A stretch of 64,000 nt of DNA, taken from Engraulis encrasicolus (lineage: Eukaryota > Chordata > Actinopteri > Clupeiformes > Engraulidae). This document shows positions 44,966 to 56,947 of this stretch, one piece after another. Position numbers and translations under genes: made by a program. The DNA lies in NCBI RefSeq assembly GCF_034702125.1, contig NC_085861.1, forward strand, positions 54,132,740-54,196,739, in the 5' to 3' direction. Within the stretch, counting starts at the first letter, position 1; every line of letters begins with the position of its first letter. The notes under the pieces were generated by a model. That model searched no databases. It saw nothing but the letters and a program-made list of their open reading frames with translations, and was not told where the DNA came from.

Positions 44966-46783
44966 CATAGAGGTAGAAAATAACACTAGAGAGGACACAG
45001 CAATTTGCGACAGCACTGGGAAATGGCAGCTGGAGCTTCCCAACTTCCGTAGGTAGTGAAGGTACTTTCAGGCAATGCAAGTCAATGGAGAACACGCCCA
45101 CCCCTGTCAAGAAATTAACTAAAACTGTGTAAATATAAAGTAACACTTTAATCAAAGACCAGATTTGAAATGTCAGGCTACATATCTACTGAAATCATGA
45201 GTCAATGAAATACATTTAAAAATCAAATAATATATTTTATGAACATAGTTAGCAACACACTTCAACTATTGTCCTTGTACAGGGCTCTAAATTAACTTTT
45301 TCCACCACCAGCCAATTTGGCTAGTGGACATTTTTTCTTACCAGCCAAACAGAAGTTCAACTAGCCATTTTTTTTAATCTCGCCAAAATAAACTATGCAT
45401 TATGCTAGTTATATTTTTTCTAAATATGGTCATTTTGTCCAACTGTTTCTACAATACAGATACACTATAGGCCTGCATAGGCTACTATATGCCTACATAA
45501 TAAGCATATTATAGGCTATATAGCCTATTTTTTCATTATTGCTTAACTTCTGCTTTATTTTTTTACTTTCATTACTTAGGCCCAATTAATTTGATTAGTT
45601 TTTGTTCAATTCCTCTGAAAACAGCTGAATCACATCACACAAGCCACTCGCATAACAGACCTTTAACATACAGTAGCCTAACCAAGCACACAGCCAAACA
45701 CTACAAAACCAAGGAAGGAGAAGAGATGAGAGGAAAAGGAGAGGAGAGAGGAGGAGCTCTTCTCTACCATGCGCAACAAAATGACAAGAAGCCTAGTTTA
45801 ATTAAAAGTAGGCCTAAATAATATCTCGGGAATCTTCGCTTCCTTAGTTACTTCCACAGCTTCGTCGTTGGTTGCTTTGTTTCCTTTCCGATGGCGTGGG
45901 CTTTCCAACTTAGTTGCGCCAGGACTCGGAACACTTTCAGAATACAACTGAACTGACAGCTACGGCCACACTACTCTGACAGTCGGCTCTCCTCCTCTGC
46001 CCTTGTCGCTATTTCGTTCCACAACCACTCATTTTTAACGTCACTATTTACAATTACTAGCATTCACCAACACACAGAACCTTGCTCTAACCCCCGCCAC
46101 ATTCTCATAACTCGCACAAAACATAGTCTACACAACAGAAGTAGCTCTATGCATTATCTGCGCAAGTCCTGTTATTGAAACGGTCAGGGCCTCGCTGCTT
46201 CAAAAATGCAGCCTGTTACAGCAAGGTTCATATAGTAATAATAGCAGTAGTGGCGTTAAAAAGGTTGTAGCGAAAGCGACGAGAGCATAGGAGGAGAGCT
46301 GCCTGTCAGAATAGTGTGAGCGCAGCTTAGCTGACAGAAGGCAGGTCGTCTGAAATGTTTTCAATCCTGGCGCGCGCAACAGCATGGAGTTGCCGCTCGA
46401 TGCACTGGAAAGTCCACGGTGGGAGGCTAGTGTCCATGGGTAATGTAGGAAATCTCGCCCTCTAACGTTCGTCAGAGCAGCGGTTTACCGTTCATAAGTT
46501 ACTGTACTCGGGCGCTACTAGCCAAATTGGCGGGTAGGTATTTTTTTCTACTAGCCAAAATAAATTTTCACCCGTGTTTGGCGGGTTGGCGTGTGTTAAT
46601 TTAGAACCCTGTCCTTGTATAGTGTGTTGATGGACATTTTCACATGATTAAGCCATTTTTGACAAAGGTGAGCCTCGTTCTCTGTTAATTTCCGTTACTC
46701 TGATCTACCTACAGATAATGGCCGCTACAGATTGCCGTAAAAGGGGGGCGGGGTCCTCTCTAGTGTTATTTTCTACCTCTATG
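44966..46783 (+). mobile_element. hAT-like element with CATAGAGGTAG ends (1818 bp)
   Basis: A long inverted repeat (CATAGAGGTAGAAAATAACA then CTAGAGAGGA, with its inverse at the right end) lies between GTGCATGT at 44958-44965 and 46784-46791. About 480 bp remain after removing the nested element at 45280-46611. It is non-coding and lies in aquaporin intron 1. Confidence 0.85.
45280..46611 (+). mobile_element. hAT-type non-autonomous element (1332 bp), nested
   Basis: Ends CAGGGCTCTAAATTAAC and GTTAATTTAGAACCCTG, with a perfect duplication TCCTTGTA at 45272-45279 and 46612-46619. Subterminal GCCAATTTGGCTAG and CTAGCCAAATTGGC are inverted. No transposase was found. Confidence 0.92.
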
Positions 46784-46808
46784 GTGCATGTACTGTACAT
46801 ATATTTAG

Positions 46809-46971
46809 CTCCAGCCTGGCATCAACATGGACACAGCCACCACGGTGGAGTTCTTCCTGACCATGCAGCTGGTCATCTGCATCTTCTCTGTGACGGATGA
46901 GAGGAGGAACCGACACATGGGCTCTGCTCCCATAGCCATTGGCTTCTGTCACCATGGCACACCTCATGAAA
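46809..46971 (+). pseudogene. mip: Aquaporin-0 (mip) pseudogene, exon 2
   Basis: After the acceptor TATATTTAG the exon reads [20 protein letters not shown], then [14 protein letters not shown] and [10 protein letters not shown], the loop and fifth transmembrane segment of aquaporin-0. It has 163 bases instead of the family's usual 165. Two bases are missing in the GF-SVTMAHL region (about 46944), which shifts the frame. The donor reads A|TGAGTC with no GT. Aquaporin-0 is the lens-fibre water channel. The TATTVE-FLT and TDERRN blocks point to mip rather than other aquaporins. Confidence 0.88.
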
Positions 46972-47252
46972 TGAGTCACACAGTCACACAAACTCTCATT
47001 GCTCCATTTTTCATAGTCTTTAAAATGTATATCGCAGGTTAACCACTACTTTGGATCAATGTGTACAGTCGGTCCCCCTACAATGCACACCCTTTACCGA
47101 GGTAATGCCACGTCATCCACCTCGGTACGTACCGGGCCTAGCTGCAGTGTACCCAAACAACCGCCGGGTGGCACTTGGGAGCGCTCGCTCAATACACATT
47201 CACTCACACGCACACACGGGCGCGCACACATACACATACACACACACACACA

Positions 47253-47295
<43 letters not shown>

Positions 47296-50050
47296 ATATC
47301 AGATAACCATAGCACAGAGTGGTGAGGAAGCGCAAATGTGTTGGCAACATTTATTACCATATGGGATATTTTAGACGATGTTGACGGCATATTAATATGC
47401 TCATATTCACCAGCACGCACCGATTCAGCGGATAACGACATGCCTAATTAAATTGTGTGAGAACACCTCCAGGAAGTAGGAAGAGTCATAAAAAGAATAA
47501 ATAGCCTAATGAATTTTCTTTTCTTTTTTAATGATGATCGGATGAATTGCCATTAATGTGCAAGCTCTATGTGTAGAAATTGAGTGTAGCCACAAGCCCC
47601 TACCGATTCTCGCATCGCAAGATTTGAAACGTCTAATATTACAACTTCAAACTTGATATCTGTATGTGAATACTTTTTTCGTTTGGTAAAAATTACGGAG
47701 GGTGCAATAGGGGGCCTAAACCTCACTGCAGTAACCTACAGCGCCGCGTTTGAGCGTTTAAGCCTTGGCTATTTATCTTACATCGCCAACAGCTGGGGCG
47801 ATAACCTAACCTATACTTCCGTAATCAGTGCTTAATTTGTAAATCACAAGGTACCGGAACGCAAAAAACATATGACATCACAGCGACGGTGAGTTGGACA
47901 GAGGTCCCGGAACGCACAGAAAAACTAAAATTACGCAAACGAATAAAAACGGGAAAAAAACAGATGCAATTCCCTGCATTTGAACGACATTGAGTCCCAT
48001 GTCAGCTCATATCCATACGTTTGTTTCTTAATACAAGGGACGGTTGGCAATCCAATGGCTATTTTAAACAACAGCCATAGCATAGGCTAGACTATTAAAT
48101 GCTGTAGCCTAATGACAACAACCAATATTTTTTGTTTGATCGCTAACTTTATGCTTAGTAGTTTCGTGCAGTGCATGGAAATTATGCTTTCCCCATGAGG
48201 TGAAAAGAAACCGAAGCGGTCTTCTACTATACCTATTGAAAGGACAGTGCATGACTGTCCAATTCCCGTATTCACACAACGTTGGCATAGGCCTATTAAA
48301 CGTTAAATCCTCGCTTTGTTGGCGACTTTGTTGCATATGATTTGGCTAATCCGCATGTGCTGTTGCGATATGCCACTTCACTGTTTCAAGGGCTCGCGCA
48401 CTGATGGTAAGCGAGCTGCGATTTTTTAGGGCTCGCGCGCTGATGGTAAGCGAGCGGCGATTTTCCCGGTAGACTTGGCTTTTCACACTGACTGTCTGCT
48501 CGCGCTGCGGTCCGGTTGAAAATCCCTCCGACCAATGTTTTATTTGGAGTGTGTAGGCCCTATTTGAATGAAATATCACATTGTCTTTGCTGTTTTCGTG
48601 CTCAAATTGACTTGTAAGCCACTGTCGGGTCTTGGGAGAGAAGGAAACGCGCGGGCACACATGCTGAGTGCTCGCCAGCCGAGGAAGATCTCATCCTCTC
48701 ACCCAGGCTGTCTTTTTCGCTAGGCTACATGACTGATCAATGCACCAAACGCAGCCCAGGTGCCACTAGAAATTAGTATGTCCAAAACCTTGTGTGCCGA
48801 CCAAAATTTTATAAAAACTTTTAAACAATGTTTGGCACAGCCAGGCTTTCCATCTCATCCGCGCATATGAACAAACAACGAGAGAGGGGCAACTTCACGT
48901 AGCCTACATTTAGTCAGATAGTAGGGATGGAAATGTAGCCTAGTAGATCTATAGTTATGATTCTTAAATGTATGGGACAAGCAGTAGGCTGAATGTGACT
49001 GTCGTGCCGAAAAGCGAGTCCCTGCCAGAACAAGAGTGCCTCATTGAAACCAATGTCATTTTTTGAGAGAAAAATATACTCATTTTTGCAGAATGAATTA
49101 CATAATATATGAACTAAAATATGCTTATGAAATATTAGGCCTACTCGTCCTCCACTTAATATGAGCTATTTGACTGAAACCGCAACATTTGTTATGACAA
49201 TTAGACTATTCGATTCCTTTATGGAAATATATAGCCTACTGAAATTGTAACCAGCTCTTTGTAGCCTAATTCTTCCAGAGGGAATGCAGATGCTTTATGG
49301 ATATGCTTTCCATCCATGCACTCTCCGTGCAGGGGTGGTGGAAAGACACCAAACGTGCCATCACCATCCCCCCGGACCCACGAAACCCACTGCGCTCCGA
49401 AGTTGAATTCCTTTTACTACTTTATTGCTATGTGTGCATAAAGCGCATGTTCGATTTGCTGTAATAGGCTACGACCAGTAGCCTCGACGTGTCTGTCTTT
49501 TCTTTTCCTTTTTTCAATATTTAGTAGGCTAACATATGTCTAAGCCTAAAAATATAATAAATAAATAGAAATAATTTGGTATCCATGTCTGGTTAGCGTC
49601 TGGGCATTTGTGGTCTTTACCTGGTTCTCCGCACCATCTTATGACAATGTTGAACAATGTTGAACAAAAAAACGGATGCACACACGTCATACTCTTTTAT
49701 TACCTCATATTGTTTTTATTGTATTGATTTTTAATTCTGTGTATAGACAAATAAACGTAGGCTAAACTTGACATTTCAGTAAGAGTGTACATTTATTTTA
49801 CAAGTAGCCTATACAGAGTTTTAGTAGACAATGCCTACACAGCAGCCTTTACAAGTTGCCTAATGTAGGCTACACTGCAGATAAAGACAGCAGAAAACAT
49901 CCTTTCTGCCCGGCTTAACCAGAATTGCGTTCCGTCCCTTTCGCTGTGTCTCCTGCGACTCGGTCTGTTGTTTGTGCAGTAGTGCGCTGTTTCCCTTCAC
50001 CTACCAGTGGGCTCACCACCTAGATCGATGATTTGGTCGATGACTGTAGG
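46972..50050. other. Aquaporin pseudogene intron 2, first part; CA/CT microsatellite
   Basis: A compound (CA)n-(CT)n microsatellite lies at about 47209-47290. At 47827 a hAT-like left end CAGTGCTTAATTTG followed by GGTACCGGAACGC was seen, but no right end. At 48371-48465 two copies of GGGCTCGCGC-CTGATGGTAAGCGAGC lie side by side. No gene was recognised. Confidence 0.5.
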
Positions 50051-50054
50051 CCTA

Positions 50055-50360
50055 TCCAGGTGACTGGACACTTAAAAGACTTTGTAAGGATTTATTTTTA
50101 GGCATAGCCTACTTAGATTTTTTTGAATGCCGCCTTTGTCCTGAGTGAATTCTGAATCAAGACCAGACTGCGTTGCTGCCACCCTTGTTGAGTCACTAGC
50201 CAACTGCACTTTTTGCACCATGGGATTTACAGTATGGACACGGGAGTAAGGACATTGAAGTAGGCTAGGCTAGGCCTACACCTGGACACTTAAAAGACTT
50301 TGTAAGGATTTATTTTTAGGCATAGTTTGATTTTTTGAACGCCTTTTTATTGATCTAGGC
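50055..50360 (+). repeat. Direct duplication, period 218 bp
   Basis: CTGGACACTTAAAAGACTTT and the following text to TTTTTAGGCATAG occur at 50064 and again at 50282. It is non-coding. Confidence 0.85.
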
Positions 50361-50442
50361 TATGTTTTTATTGCTATTTGTAACATCACAACAAATAAAC
50401 ATTCAAACTTTTGAAACAATATCCATACTCTGCCTTGCATCT

Positions 50443-50444
<2 letters not shown>

Positions 50445-50497
<53 letters not shown>
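50445..50497. repeat. (GT)n microsatellite
   Basis: About 24 GT units followed by GCGCGCGC. Confidence 0.97.
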
Positions 50498-50502
<5 letters not shown>

Positions 50503-50549
50503 CTCGTGAAAAAAACCTCTTGGCCGCAAACTGTTAAACTCACACGGCT

Positions 50550-51125
50550 TGGAGGGGCGCTTACATAAATTTCAACTGACTACAGTCTTCAACTGTGTGA
50601 CGCTATGAATGTTTGTCTGTGGGGGAGGGGTGATTAAACCCCTACACGCACACAAAAGAGCTCGTGGTGTGACAGGTTATCCAGCCTCCGAAGAAGGAGT
50701 CATAGTTCACAAGTGTCCACAAGCACTAATAATAATAATAATAACTAAAAAAAACCGTCTTTTTTATTTTATTCAATTGTAGGTACTAGGTAGGCCTATG
50801 CAAACTGGATTGGGAGATGGTGAATGAAAGACAGAAAAAGTCGAGTTTAAATTCACATGGTGGTCTTGTTTAGGGCTCACACTTGTGTTATTATCAAATG
50901 CCCTATCAAATGCCCAATGCTAAATAAAACATGCAATTTGCTGACTGTATTTCTACTACTACTAAAACTGGGGGATGGACGAGCACGGAAGCACAAACAC
51001 AGGCAGACGCTTGGAGGGGCGCTTACATAGATGTCAACTAACTACAGTCTTCAACTGTGTGACGGAGTGAATGTTTGTCTGTGGGGGAGGGGGTGATTAA
51101 ACCCCCACACGCACACAAAAGAGCT
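50550..51125 (+). repeat. Repeat block related to the tandem array at 52650-53560
   Basis: TTGGAGGGGCGCTTACATA starts at about 50549 and again at 51009 (period about 460 bp). Inside, GTGTGACAGGTTATCCAGCC matches 52673, and GGTGGTCTTGTTTAGGGC with CTGACTGTATTTCTACTACT matches 53371-53475. Confidence 0.8.
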
Positions 51126-51520
51126 CTCTCTCTCTCCAACAACACAAGAGGTATTCGCATTGGACGCACTTGTTTAGTCCCTCACAATGTGTAGGGCCTA
51201 TGCTTGGTTGCCATATTAAAATCAGGTTTTAAGAAGAGCACACACAATCGAATCGAAAGTAGCCTATAGCCAAATATTTTAATGAAATTCGGGCGGTTGG
51301 TTGAATCATTCAAATAGCCTAATTGAAAATAGCCTATATAGTAGCCTATATAGGCTTACCACCAACAAAAATTATGAAATAATGAAAACAAATTATACTC
51401 TGTAGCCGCCTTAACAATAGAGGTAATTAGGCCTATTAATGCATTCGTTTGCCAAAAAAAATAGGCCTAAGCAAAAAAAAAAAAAAAAGAATTTCACACT
51501 TATCTTAACATTTATCATAC
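51126..51520. other. AT-rich DNA with CT run and TAGGCCTA motifs
   Basis: A short (CT) run lies near 51124 and an A-run at 51472-51488. No gene or repeat end was recognised. Confidence 0.5.
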
Positions 51521-52600
51521 TGTCACAGGTGGGGGGTGCGCGTTTGACAGCGGCACCACCACTTAATACCAACTACCCCGAGGAGCATTGTACACATCAG
51601 GAAACACCAAGACAACAAAGTCATTTAAATCAAGTATTTATTTTCTATTTGGAGACATAGTTCTGTATGCGTGTGTGTGTGTGTGCGCGTGTGTGTGGAT
51701 GTGTAACCAGTTCTCTGTCCGCCGGGTCCTTAATGGTCCAATGTCTCTGATCAGCACCTCAAACCTCTCACTCGGTCCGTGCGCATCGTAGCCTCCGACA
51801 GGTTGGGCGGGGCCACCTGGCTCGCCTGGGCACGCGGAGGCGGATCAGCTGGTGGAGATAGGAGAAGGGTAAACAGGCTTCCAGTCTCTGAATTCGTATG
51901 AATAACGCACAGGGGGATGCTAACTCCCATCACCAATTGTGAGTAAAATAGGCCTACACAGCACGAGTAACTAAGCTACTTATTTAAAGGAGCACACGTG
52001 AGCAGCACAGCAACCAACACAGCACACATAAAACGATGGTGTAGGGGTGGCCATCCTCGCTGCGCAAAAAGTCTTTTCCGATCGTGCATTCGCTGGGTCC
52101 GGGAGTGAGAGAGTGAGTGAGTGACAGACAGAGCGGGCCAGGGGCAGCACACACAGCGGGGAGGAGGCTTCAAGGTGAAGGCTATGGTGACCAGGCGTGA
52201 GCGTCCTCCACCAGCAGCTTTCCAACGCAACCTCTTCGTGACTCTGGCCGCAAACCTCGTTCAGGCAATATTCCGTCCGCGCCATTCGTAGTCGTCTGTT
52301 GCTTGTGTCGTCCAAAGGACCGAACGCGTGCCCCATCTTCTCCCATCCGGATACCGGCGTGCAGCTCACCCCCTCCCAAGGCTGCCCCCCGGCCGCGGTA
52401 GTCTCTCCGACCCTTCTCTCGTGCGGTAGCTGTGCGTCTCGTCCTCCTCCGGATCCTCCTCGCCATCTTGCCACCTGCATTCAAAAAGCCCATACCCACC
52501 CCGTACACCCAATCACCTTTCTCCCTCTTCCCATTGGCACCTACAAACATTTGCAATCAGTGAGAATAACAGTTAGTCCAAGTTTGTCACCCCCGTGACA
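51521..52600 (-). mobile_element. Probable solo LTR (1080 bp), minus orientation
   Basis: It starts TGTCACAGGTGGGGGGTG and ends CACCCCCGTGACA, so it has TG...CA ends with a short inverted repeat. ATAC lies on both sides (51517-51520, 52601-52604). An AATAAA-type signal on the minus strand (AAAATAAATACTTG, near 51640) is where an LTR poly(A) region would lie. A frame of 166 codons on the minus strand (51980-52480) has no recognised domain. Internal retroelement genes are absent. Confidence 0.6.
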
Positions 52601-52649
52601 ATACGACTGCTGTGTTTTTAAAAAAGAAAAGGCAGTGCACAGCCTTTTG

Positions 52650-53560
52650 TGACACGTCGTGGTGTGACAGGTTATCCAGCCTCCAAAGAAGCAGTCATAA
52701 GTGTTCACAATCCGTTCCTGGCATGAATGCAGAATAATAAAAACAAAACACCGTCGACTGGCGGTCTTGTTTAGGGCTCACGCGTGTGTTATTATCAAAT
52801 GCCCAACGTTACGTGCAACACAATGTCGTCGCCAAATTTAAAATTCGATCTCTCTCATGCTGGCGTTACGGGACACACTTAATTACAATGGTGTTCCTGT
52901 CTGATTGAGTCGGTTTTAATTGTCTTTACCGGTTCAAATTGTAGGTATGCAAACTCCTGAGGATAGCCTACCCGTTCCTGACTTGAATAATGCCGAAATA
53001 AGTTAGGGACGGATTGGAAGACGGTGAATGAAAGACAGAAATAAGTCGAGTTTAAATTCACATGGTGGTCTTGTTTAGGGCGCACACTTCTGTTATTATC
53101 AAATGCCCAATGTTACATGCAACACAATGTCCTCGCCTAATTTAAAATTCGATCTCTCTCATGCTGGCGTTACGGGACACACTTAATTACAATGGTGTTC
53201 CTGTCTGATTGACTCGGTTTTAATTGTCTTTACCGGTTCAAATTGTAGTAGGTATGCAAACTCTGTATCCTGAGGATAGCCGTTCCTGGCTTGAATAGTG
53301 CTGAAATAAGTTAGGGACGGATTGGGAGACGGTGAATGCAAGACAGAAAAAAGTCGAGTTTAAATTCACATTGTGGTCTTGTTTAGGGCTCACACTTGTG
53401 TTATTATCAAATGTCCTATCAAATGCCCAATGCTAAATAAAACATGCAATTTGCTGACTGTATTTCTACTACTACTAAAACTGGGGGACGGGCAAGGACG
53501 GAAGCACAAACAGACCACAGACACAGGCAGACGCTGCTCTGCAAAAGCGGTGCTATACTG
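52650..53560 (+). repeat. Tandem array, about 305-bp units
   Basis: GGTCTTGTTTAGGGC occurs at 52763, 53067 and 53375 (periods 304 and 308). Shared blocks include CGATCTCTCTCATGCTGGCG, TTGTCTTTACCGGTTCAAAT and AGTCGAGTTTAAATTCACA. The units differ by a few per cent. It is non-coding. Confidence 0.9.
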
Positions 53561-54092
53561 CCCCCCGCATTCCGAATGGCCACAGGGTGTAATGATCACG
53601 GTACGCTGCCGCGGCCCGGCACGGTAATGAGCAGATTGAAGTTACACCATCTGTACACACTGTATTCAATAAATGATCCACACATATAAGCCCCTCCAAA
53701 AACGATGTTAAACAACGTTTTTTGTTGTTTGTTGTGGCAAATTTTCTACCGTAACCTGGTGACTGCGTCAGGCGAGTCCATGGGTGAAAGTTCTAATTTT
53801 ATTTGCCTGGAATTTTACATAGGCGAGGTGACTATCACTAATGATATAACGGCCGTGGCCTGCCTTAGGCCTATAATAGAAATCGCAACTACGGGTAACT
53901 CGTGCGGCTTTTCTCATACAGGGCATTGTAACAACTTCCATATGATTTTGTAACTTTAGGCCAACTAGATTTAGTAGAAATGCTATTCACGCAGGGTTGC
54001 AAATTCTGCTTGGACCTAGGCCTATAGCCTAATAAGCGACATGGGCTTCTTTTTTTGAGTAGTCCCTTCATAATTTCATATTGTTGGGCTTG
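53561..54092. other. Intergenic stretch, nothing recognised
   Basis: Only short open frames, and no paired repeat ends. Confidence 0.5.
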
Positions 54093-54248
54093 CTTTTAAT
54101 TAGGGCTGTCCTGACTATTCGACGTAATCGATTACATTGATTGCGTAAATACGTCGAAGTGTTCAACATACCGTCGATTACGTGATTTGCAAAAAAAAAA
54201 GTGATTTGCTCGAGCAGCGAGGTAGACGTGCTTCACAGAAGCAGAGAA

Positions 54249-54996
54249 AATGGCAGAGGCTGAACGTCCGATGGTGTCAGTGTCAGACGAAGATGAAGGT
54301 AGCAGTGGTGGCACCACTAATCTAGCCTGGTCCTGACCATCCCATAATACTACCATTTCATTTCGTATGTATGGTCTGGCATTTGTTTGCTCTGAAGCGA
54401 TTGTAGGAAGCAGGAAGTTTGCACTCAGTTATGGTTTGAAATTATTGGACACCTCTCAGCCAATCGCTGGCAGTTACTCATCAACAACATAGCGCAGGCC
54501 AATGGCTCTGGCGCAGATGTGTACGTCATTGTCACAAGCGTCCTCCCCCTTTCGCCCCCACGTGGGAGGCGTATTCGCTTATTGGCTGTTTTCTGGGGGG
54601 GCGTTGCAATCAAAATTCTACTGCTCCAGGCACTCCACAGAGAAGCACGGCCAGACTACCGTAGTGGAGCCAATCCTTTGGCGGAAGTACGTAGGATGGC
54701 TCGCGAGGCTACCACTAATCGGTCCAATTTTAAAAAAAGTGATTTGCGTGCTGAAAACGGAAGCGGAGAATATGACAGAAGCTACACGTCCGAGGGTGTC
54801 AGTGTCAAACGAAGATGAAGGTAACAGTGGCACCACTAATCAGCCCAAGAAACGGACAAAGATTGTTTGTAGAAGAGCTTCTAGTAAAAAAGTAAATGAA
54901 GACAAAAGAAGTGTGCCTATCTCTGCCAACAGCGGGAGATGTGGAGTGAGAGGAATGCATGGGCCTGATTCAGAAAGGTCGGCTAATAAGCGTACT
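54249..54996 (+). pseudogene. hAT transposase N-terminal remnant, partly duplicated
   Basis: Two near-copies of an acidic N-terminus (VSVSDEDEG) are followed in the second by a basic stretch QPKKRTKIVCRRASSKKVNE and then a stop. No BED finger Cys/His set or catalytic core is left. A MITE interrupts the first copy. Confidence 0.6.
54322..54711 (+). mobile_element. hAT-like MITE with CTAGCCTGG / GCGAGGCTA ends (390 bp)
   Basis: Perfect duplication CCACTAAT at 54314-54321 and 54712-54719. It is the third member of the TAGCCTGG group in this window, with 31226-33325 and 37671-37937. Confidence 0.88.
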
Positions 54997-55287
54997 TGAT
55001 TTGAACTGAAACAAATAGATATTATATTAGGCCTATATAATAGTCTGTGACTAATTTATAAAATGTCCCCTTTTTTCGAAATCATTGTCCTAATAGGCCC
55101 TAGGTGCACTCTGCTTTATTTGTCTATTATTTTTCAGGTCAAAGTGAAGTGGCATATTACAGTTTTTCCCTTAAAAAATAAATAAAAATATTCGTTTGAT
55201 AATCGACTATTCGGAAAAAAAAATAGTTGATTTTTAGATAGTTGAGTCGGGAGAAAAATAATCGTTGGGTAAAGCCCTACTTTTAAT

Positions 55288-56604
55288 ACGTCGGTCGATC
55301 AAAGTAGAAGTATGCCTAAACTTTTCAGTGAACTTTAAAACGCTCATTAATTGCCAATATTGTGTCAGCTAAATGCAATAGGCCTAACTAAATTACAAAC
55401 GGCACAAACGGGTCTCTTAAAAGTATCTACGTAAAATGTGGTGCTATATGCCCGACTGTGGAGTGACTGTCCATGGTGCTGAAATCGCGGCAGGCAAGTT
55501 ACCGTTTCATGAGGGGATGCGTAGGCTAGCCTACAAAAAGACCAAAATATAGCCTACAATAGGGTAGCCTACTGTCGTAGCCTACCCTTTGCCGACATAA
55601 TGAGCAATAATATGGTCACTGTGAGCGGCATGGCGTCAAAAATCAGTTCTTTGTACTGTCCATAATTATACCAAACGAAAGTATCCATATAGAAGAAATC
55701 AAGTCTTCAAGTTTCAATAATCCACGTTGCGTGGCGCAAATGTAGCCTAGGCCTTCCAAACAAAGTCTCTCATGGCCAAAAGTGACTAAGCCCACCTCTG
55801 ATGATAGACTTATGTTAAGGTTACTCACGATACTGAGATGCAGGATAATCCATGGAAGGTCTTTAAGTTGCCTAATCAAAACAGAGCGACTCAAGCAAGA
55901 CAGTAAAAAAAATAAAAATAATAATTGCCAGATCAATTAAACATAAATAGGTCTACCAAAACTAGCCTATGTAGGCCTAAATAAGATTTGGTATGACGTT
56001 TGATAAAAGCCGCTCATTCAGATGGGAGAGCGGAAGAGGCAAACAATCTTTCAACGACGTTAGCTGGAGCCTTCAAGTAGAGCCTTTCGGTTGTATCTTT
56101 TCAGTCTCTATTTTCTCTGTTTTCCTACTACGCGCGTTTGAAGTCCGTCTGAAACGCGTTCTTCAAATTGCTCCCTCCTGTTGCTCCTTCCTGTATCCAC
56201 AAGGTGGGAGAGTTGACTATTTGGCCCGGAGCACGCAGCTGATTGCATTGTAAGTGCAGCGCGAGTGCAATGCAAGTGCTGGTACATTGAAGAAGAAGCG
56301 ATGATAACGCGCCAGACTGTTATCCTGTAGCCAGGACAACTGAGGGCATTACATTTTCGGCATTATTTTGTGTTTGGGCCGTGGGAGGCAACTTCGTTTC
56401 ATTTTCACCAACACGACTGTGAAGTGTGTCACTATGTTCACGGTCTTTACCCCCTTATGAGACACTTCAGCCCGAGGATGTCAAAGGTGTGGGGGGCGCT
56501 TCATCATGTTGTGTATGATAGTGTTATGTTGTGCAGCTCAACTAGGCTATTTGGTTTGTCATTCTTTCCCACTTGGACATGATGCTGAAATGGCGTGATA
56601 GGCC
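55288..56604. other. Intergenic stretch, nothing recognised
   Basis: AGCCTA and TAGGCCTA motifs are frequent. Open frames up to 97 codons show no domain. Confidence 0.5.
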
Positions 56605-56612
56605 TACTAAAG

Positions 56613-56939
56613 CAGTGTTTCTCAAACTTTTCGTGCCATTCCCCCCTTCAGAGGAAGGGTGTCTGTCTGCGCCCCCCTCGAGCAAAATGATTACGAAAAT
56701 ACAAATAAATAGGCCTTCGTGAAGTTTATTAGAGCCTAATATACACGTATATGGCCTATGATGTTCTCTAAATATTAATGAATAAATATATAATATATTG
56801 TGATTGTGAAGTGAATGTGTTGAGTTAATGGCAAAGCAGAAAAGTATTAAAAAAGAAAAACCTTCTGACTTCACGCGGCCCTCCTCCAAAACCTTCGCAC
56901 CCCCCTAGGGGGGCTTCCGCCCCACTTTGAGAAATACTG
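56613..56939 (+). mobile_element. hAT-type MITE (327 bp)
   Basis: Ends CAGTGTTTCTCAAACTTTT and CACTTTGAGAAATACTG, with a perfect duplication TACTAAAG at 56605-56612 and 56940-56947. GCCCCCCTC and CACCCCCCTAGGGGGGC are subterminal. Confidence 0.92.
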
Positions 56940-56947
56940 TACTAAAG

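Larger units (their letters stand above)
54101..55279 (+). mobile_element. hAT element remnant with TAGGGCTGTCC ends (1179 bp)
   Basis: Perfect duplication CTTTTAAT at 54093-54100 and 55280-55287. Subterminal TATTCGA/TCGATTA motifs lie at both ends. It holds part of a transposase N-terminus in two related copies (MAEAERPMVSVSDEDEGSSG near 54250 and MTEATRPRVSVSNEDEGNSG near 54770). A MITE at 54322-54711 lies between them. Confidence 0.88.

Noticed and set aside
46718..47042. A working aquaporin gene
   Set aside because: The 2-nt deletion, missing donors, stops in exon 4 and altered NPA motif rule out a functional channel unless several bases are miscalled.
47094..47441. 115-codon minus-strand frame with RERERE and VCVCMC runs
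   Set aside because: It comes from the CA/CT microsatellite.
51980..52556. 166- and 124-codon minus-strand frames
   Set aside because: Both lie in the GC-rich solo LTR in different frames with no recognised domain; LTR regulatory DNA is the simpler reading.
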